Assembly (NCBI GenBank): GCA_963728395.1
Contig: CAVSJJ010000005.1
Coordinates: forward strand, 62,001 to 126,000
DNA: 64,000 nt
Direction of reading: 5' to 3'
Source: CAVSJJ01 sp963728395
GTDB lineage: Bacteria > Actinomycetota > Actinomycetes > Actinomycetales > Dermatophilaceae
Both the position numbers and the translations under genes were made by a program. A model generated the notes under the pieces. That model saw only the letters and a program-made list of their open reading frames with translations, was not told where the DNA came from and searched no databases. Below are positions 63,707 to 64,000 of this stretch, one piece after another. The number at the start of each line of letters is the position of its first letter. The stretch's first letter is position 1.

Positions 63707-64000
63707 ATGTCCGACAGCGAGAACCCGGCCATCCCGGCACCGATCCCACCGGCCAGCCGTCCGGCGACGAACCAGGACTGGTGGCCGAACCAGCTGAACC
63801 TGGCCGTCCTGCACCAGCACTCCGACCGGTCCAACCCGATGGGGGGCGACTTCGACTATGCCGCCGAGGTCGCGACCCTCGACTTCGACGCCGTCAAGCG
63901 CGACCTCACCGAGCTGATGACGACCTCGCAGGACTGGTGGCCGGCCGACTACGGCCACTACGGCCCGCTGTTCATCCGGATGAGCTGGCACTCCGCCGGG
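63707..64000 (+). CDS. katG: Catalase-peroxidase KatG, cut off by window edge
   Basis: Haem enzyme that removes hydrogen peroxide. The 98 visible residues end with PLFIRMSWHSAG, which contains the distal-site Arg, Trp and His of KatG; SQDWWPADYGHYGP just before it is also conserved. TAGGAG precedes the ATG at 63707. The frame is open to the right edge, so the remaining 85 percent is outside. The 160 bp between furA and katG contain no other gene. Confidence 0.95.
   Translation, partial: MSDSENPAIPAPIPPASRPATNQDWWPNQLNLAVLHQHSDRSNPMGGDFDYAAEVATLDFDAVKRDLTELMTTSQDWWPADYGHYGPLFIRMSWHSAG

Overview
The window is very GC-rich, uses GTG starts freely, and carries lsr2, an inositol-1-phosphate synthase, ClpC, DisA, an actinobacterial murJ/pcnA locus and many leaderless-type promoters (TANNNT 6-8 nt before the start codon). 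This points to an actinobacterium of the order Micrococcales. The Intrasporangiaceae are my best guess at family level, as an inference from gene order and protein flavour. Nothing here looks like a prophage, biosynthetic cluster, CRISPR array or insertion sequence. It is mostly core chromosome, probably not far from the origin, with short accessory stretches.

Layout. 1-5.7 kb: murJ (cut by the left edge), a DUF6049-type secreted membrane protein and a MutT4-like Nudix enzyme in one tightly coupled leftward operon, divergent from the CCA-adding enzyme pcnA. 5.7-13.8 kb: a small biotin-carrier protein, ino1, a PadR regulator, a class A penicillin-binding protein, a polytopic membrane protein, then rpsF-ssb-rpsR-rplI. 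13.9-19.6 kb: radA-disA-mutY, an MFS transporter and a MOSC protein. 19.8-34.9 kb: a membrane-anchored metallopeptidase, argA, clpC, an Fpg/Nei glycosylase, a non-homologous end-joining locus (ku leftward; separate ligase and polymerase genes rightward), lsr2, a small membrane protein, lysS and a secreted triple-repeat protein. 35-50.5 kb: mmsA, a Gfo/Idh/MocA oxidoreductase, a BMP-type nucleoside ABC importer, an SDR-cupin pair, a nucleoside deaminase-phosphorylase pair, gamma-glutamyltransferase, a MATE exporter and a secreted anchored protein. 50.6-60.6 kb: an AlkD-like protein, a CoA transferase, DUF2277, dnaB, an ICMT-like methyltransferase, a large cation/proton antiporter, two small genes, and an ECF41-type sigma factor facing a DUF1801 gene. 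60.6-64 kb: a probable frameshifted gene remnant, a CsoR/CstR-type palindrome driving ccdA and a thioredoxin-rhodanese fusion, then furA and katG (cut by the right edge).

How the parts fit. Several blocks match gene neighbourhoods conserved in mycobacteria (Rv3907-3910, Rv0046-0056, Rv3585-3598), but here the radA/disA/mutY/clpC/lsr2/lysS block and a metabolic segment lie between rplI and dnaB, which are close together elsewhere. The purine importer, deaminase and phosphorylase suggest purine and methylthio-nucleoside salvage. The last 3 kb is a thiol-redox and oxidative-stress segment with visible operators.

The non-coding DNA is structured. At least three families of short palindromic repeats of near-constant length (44-45 bp and about 30 bp) recur between genes, often as tandem pairs. 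The word GTATGCC/GGCATAC is strongly over-represented in both genes and hairpins. An ECF41-type promoter (TGTCACA-N16-CGTC) sits exactly between the sigma factor and the DUF1801 gene.
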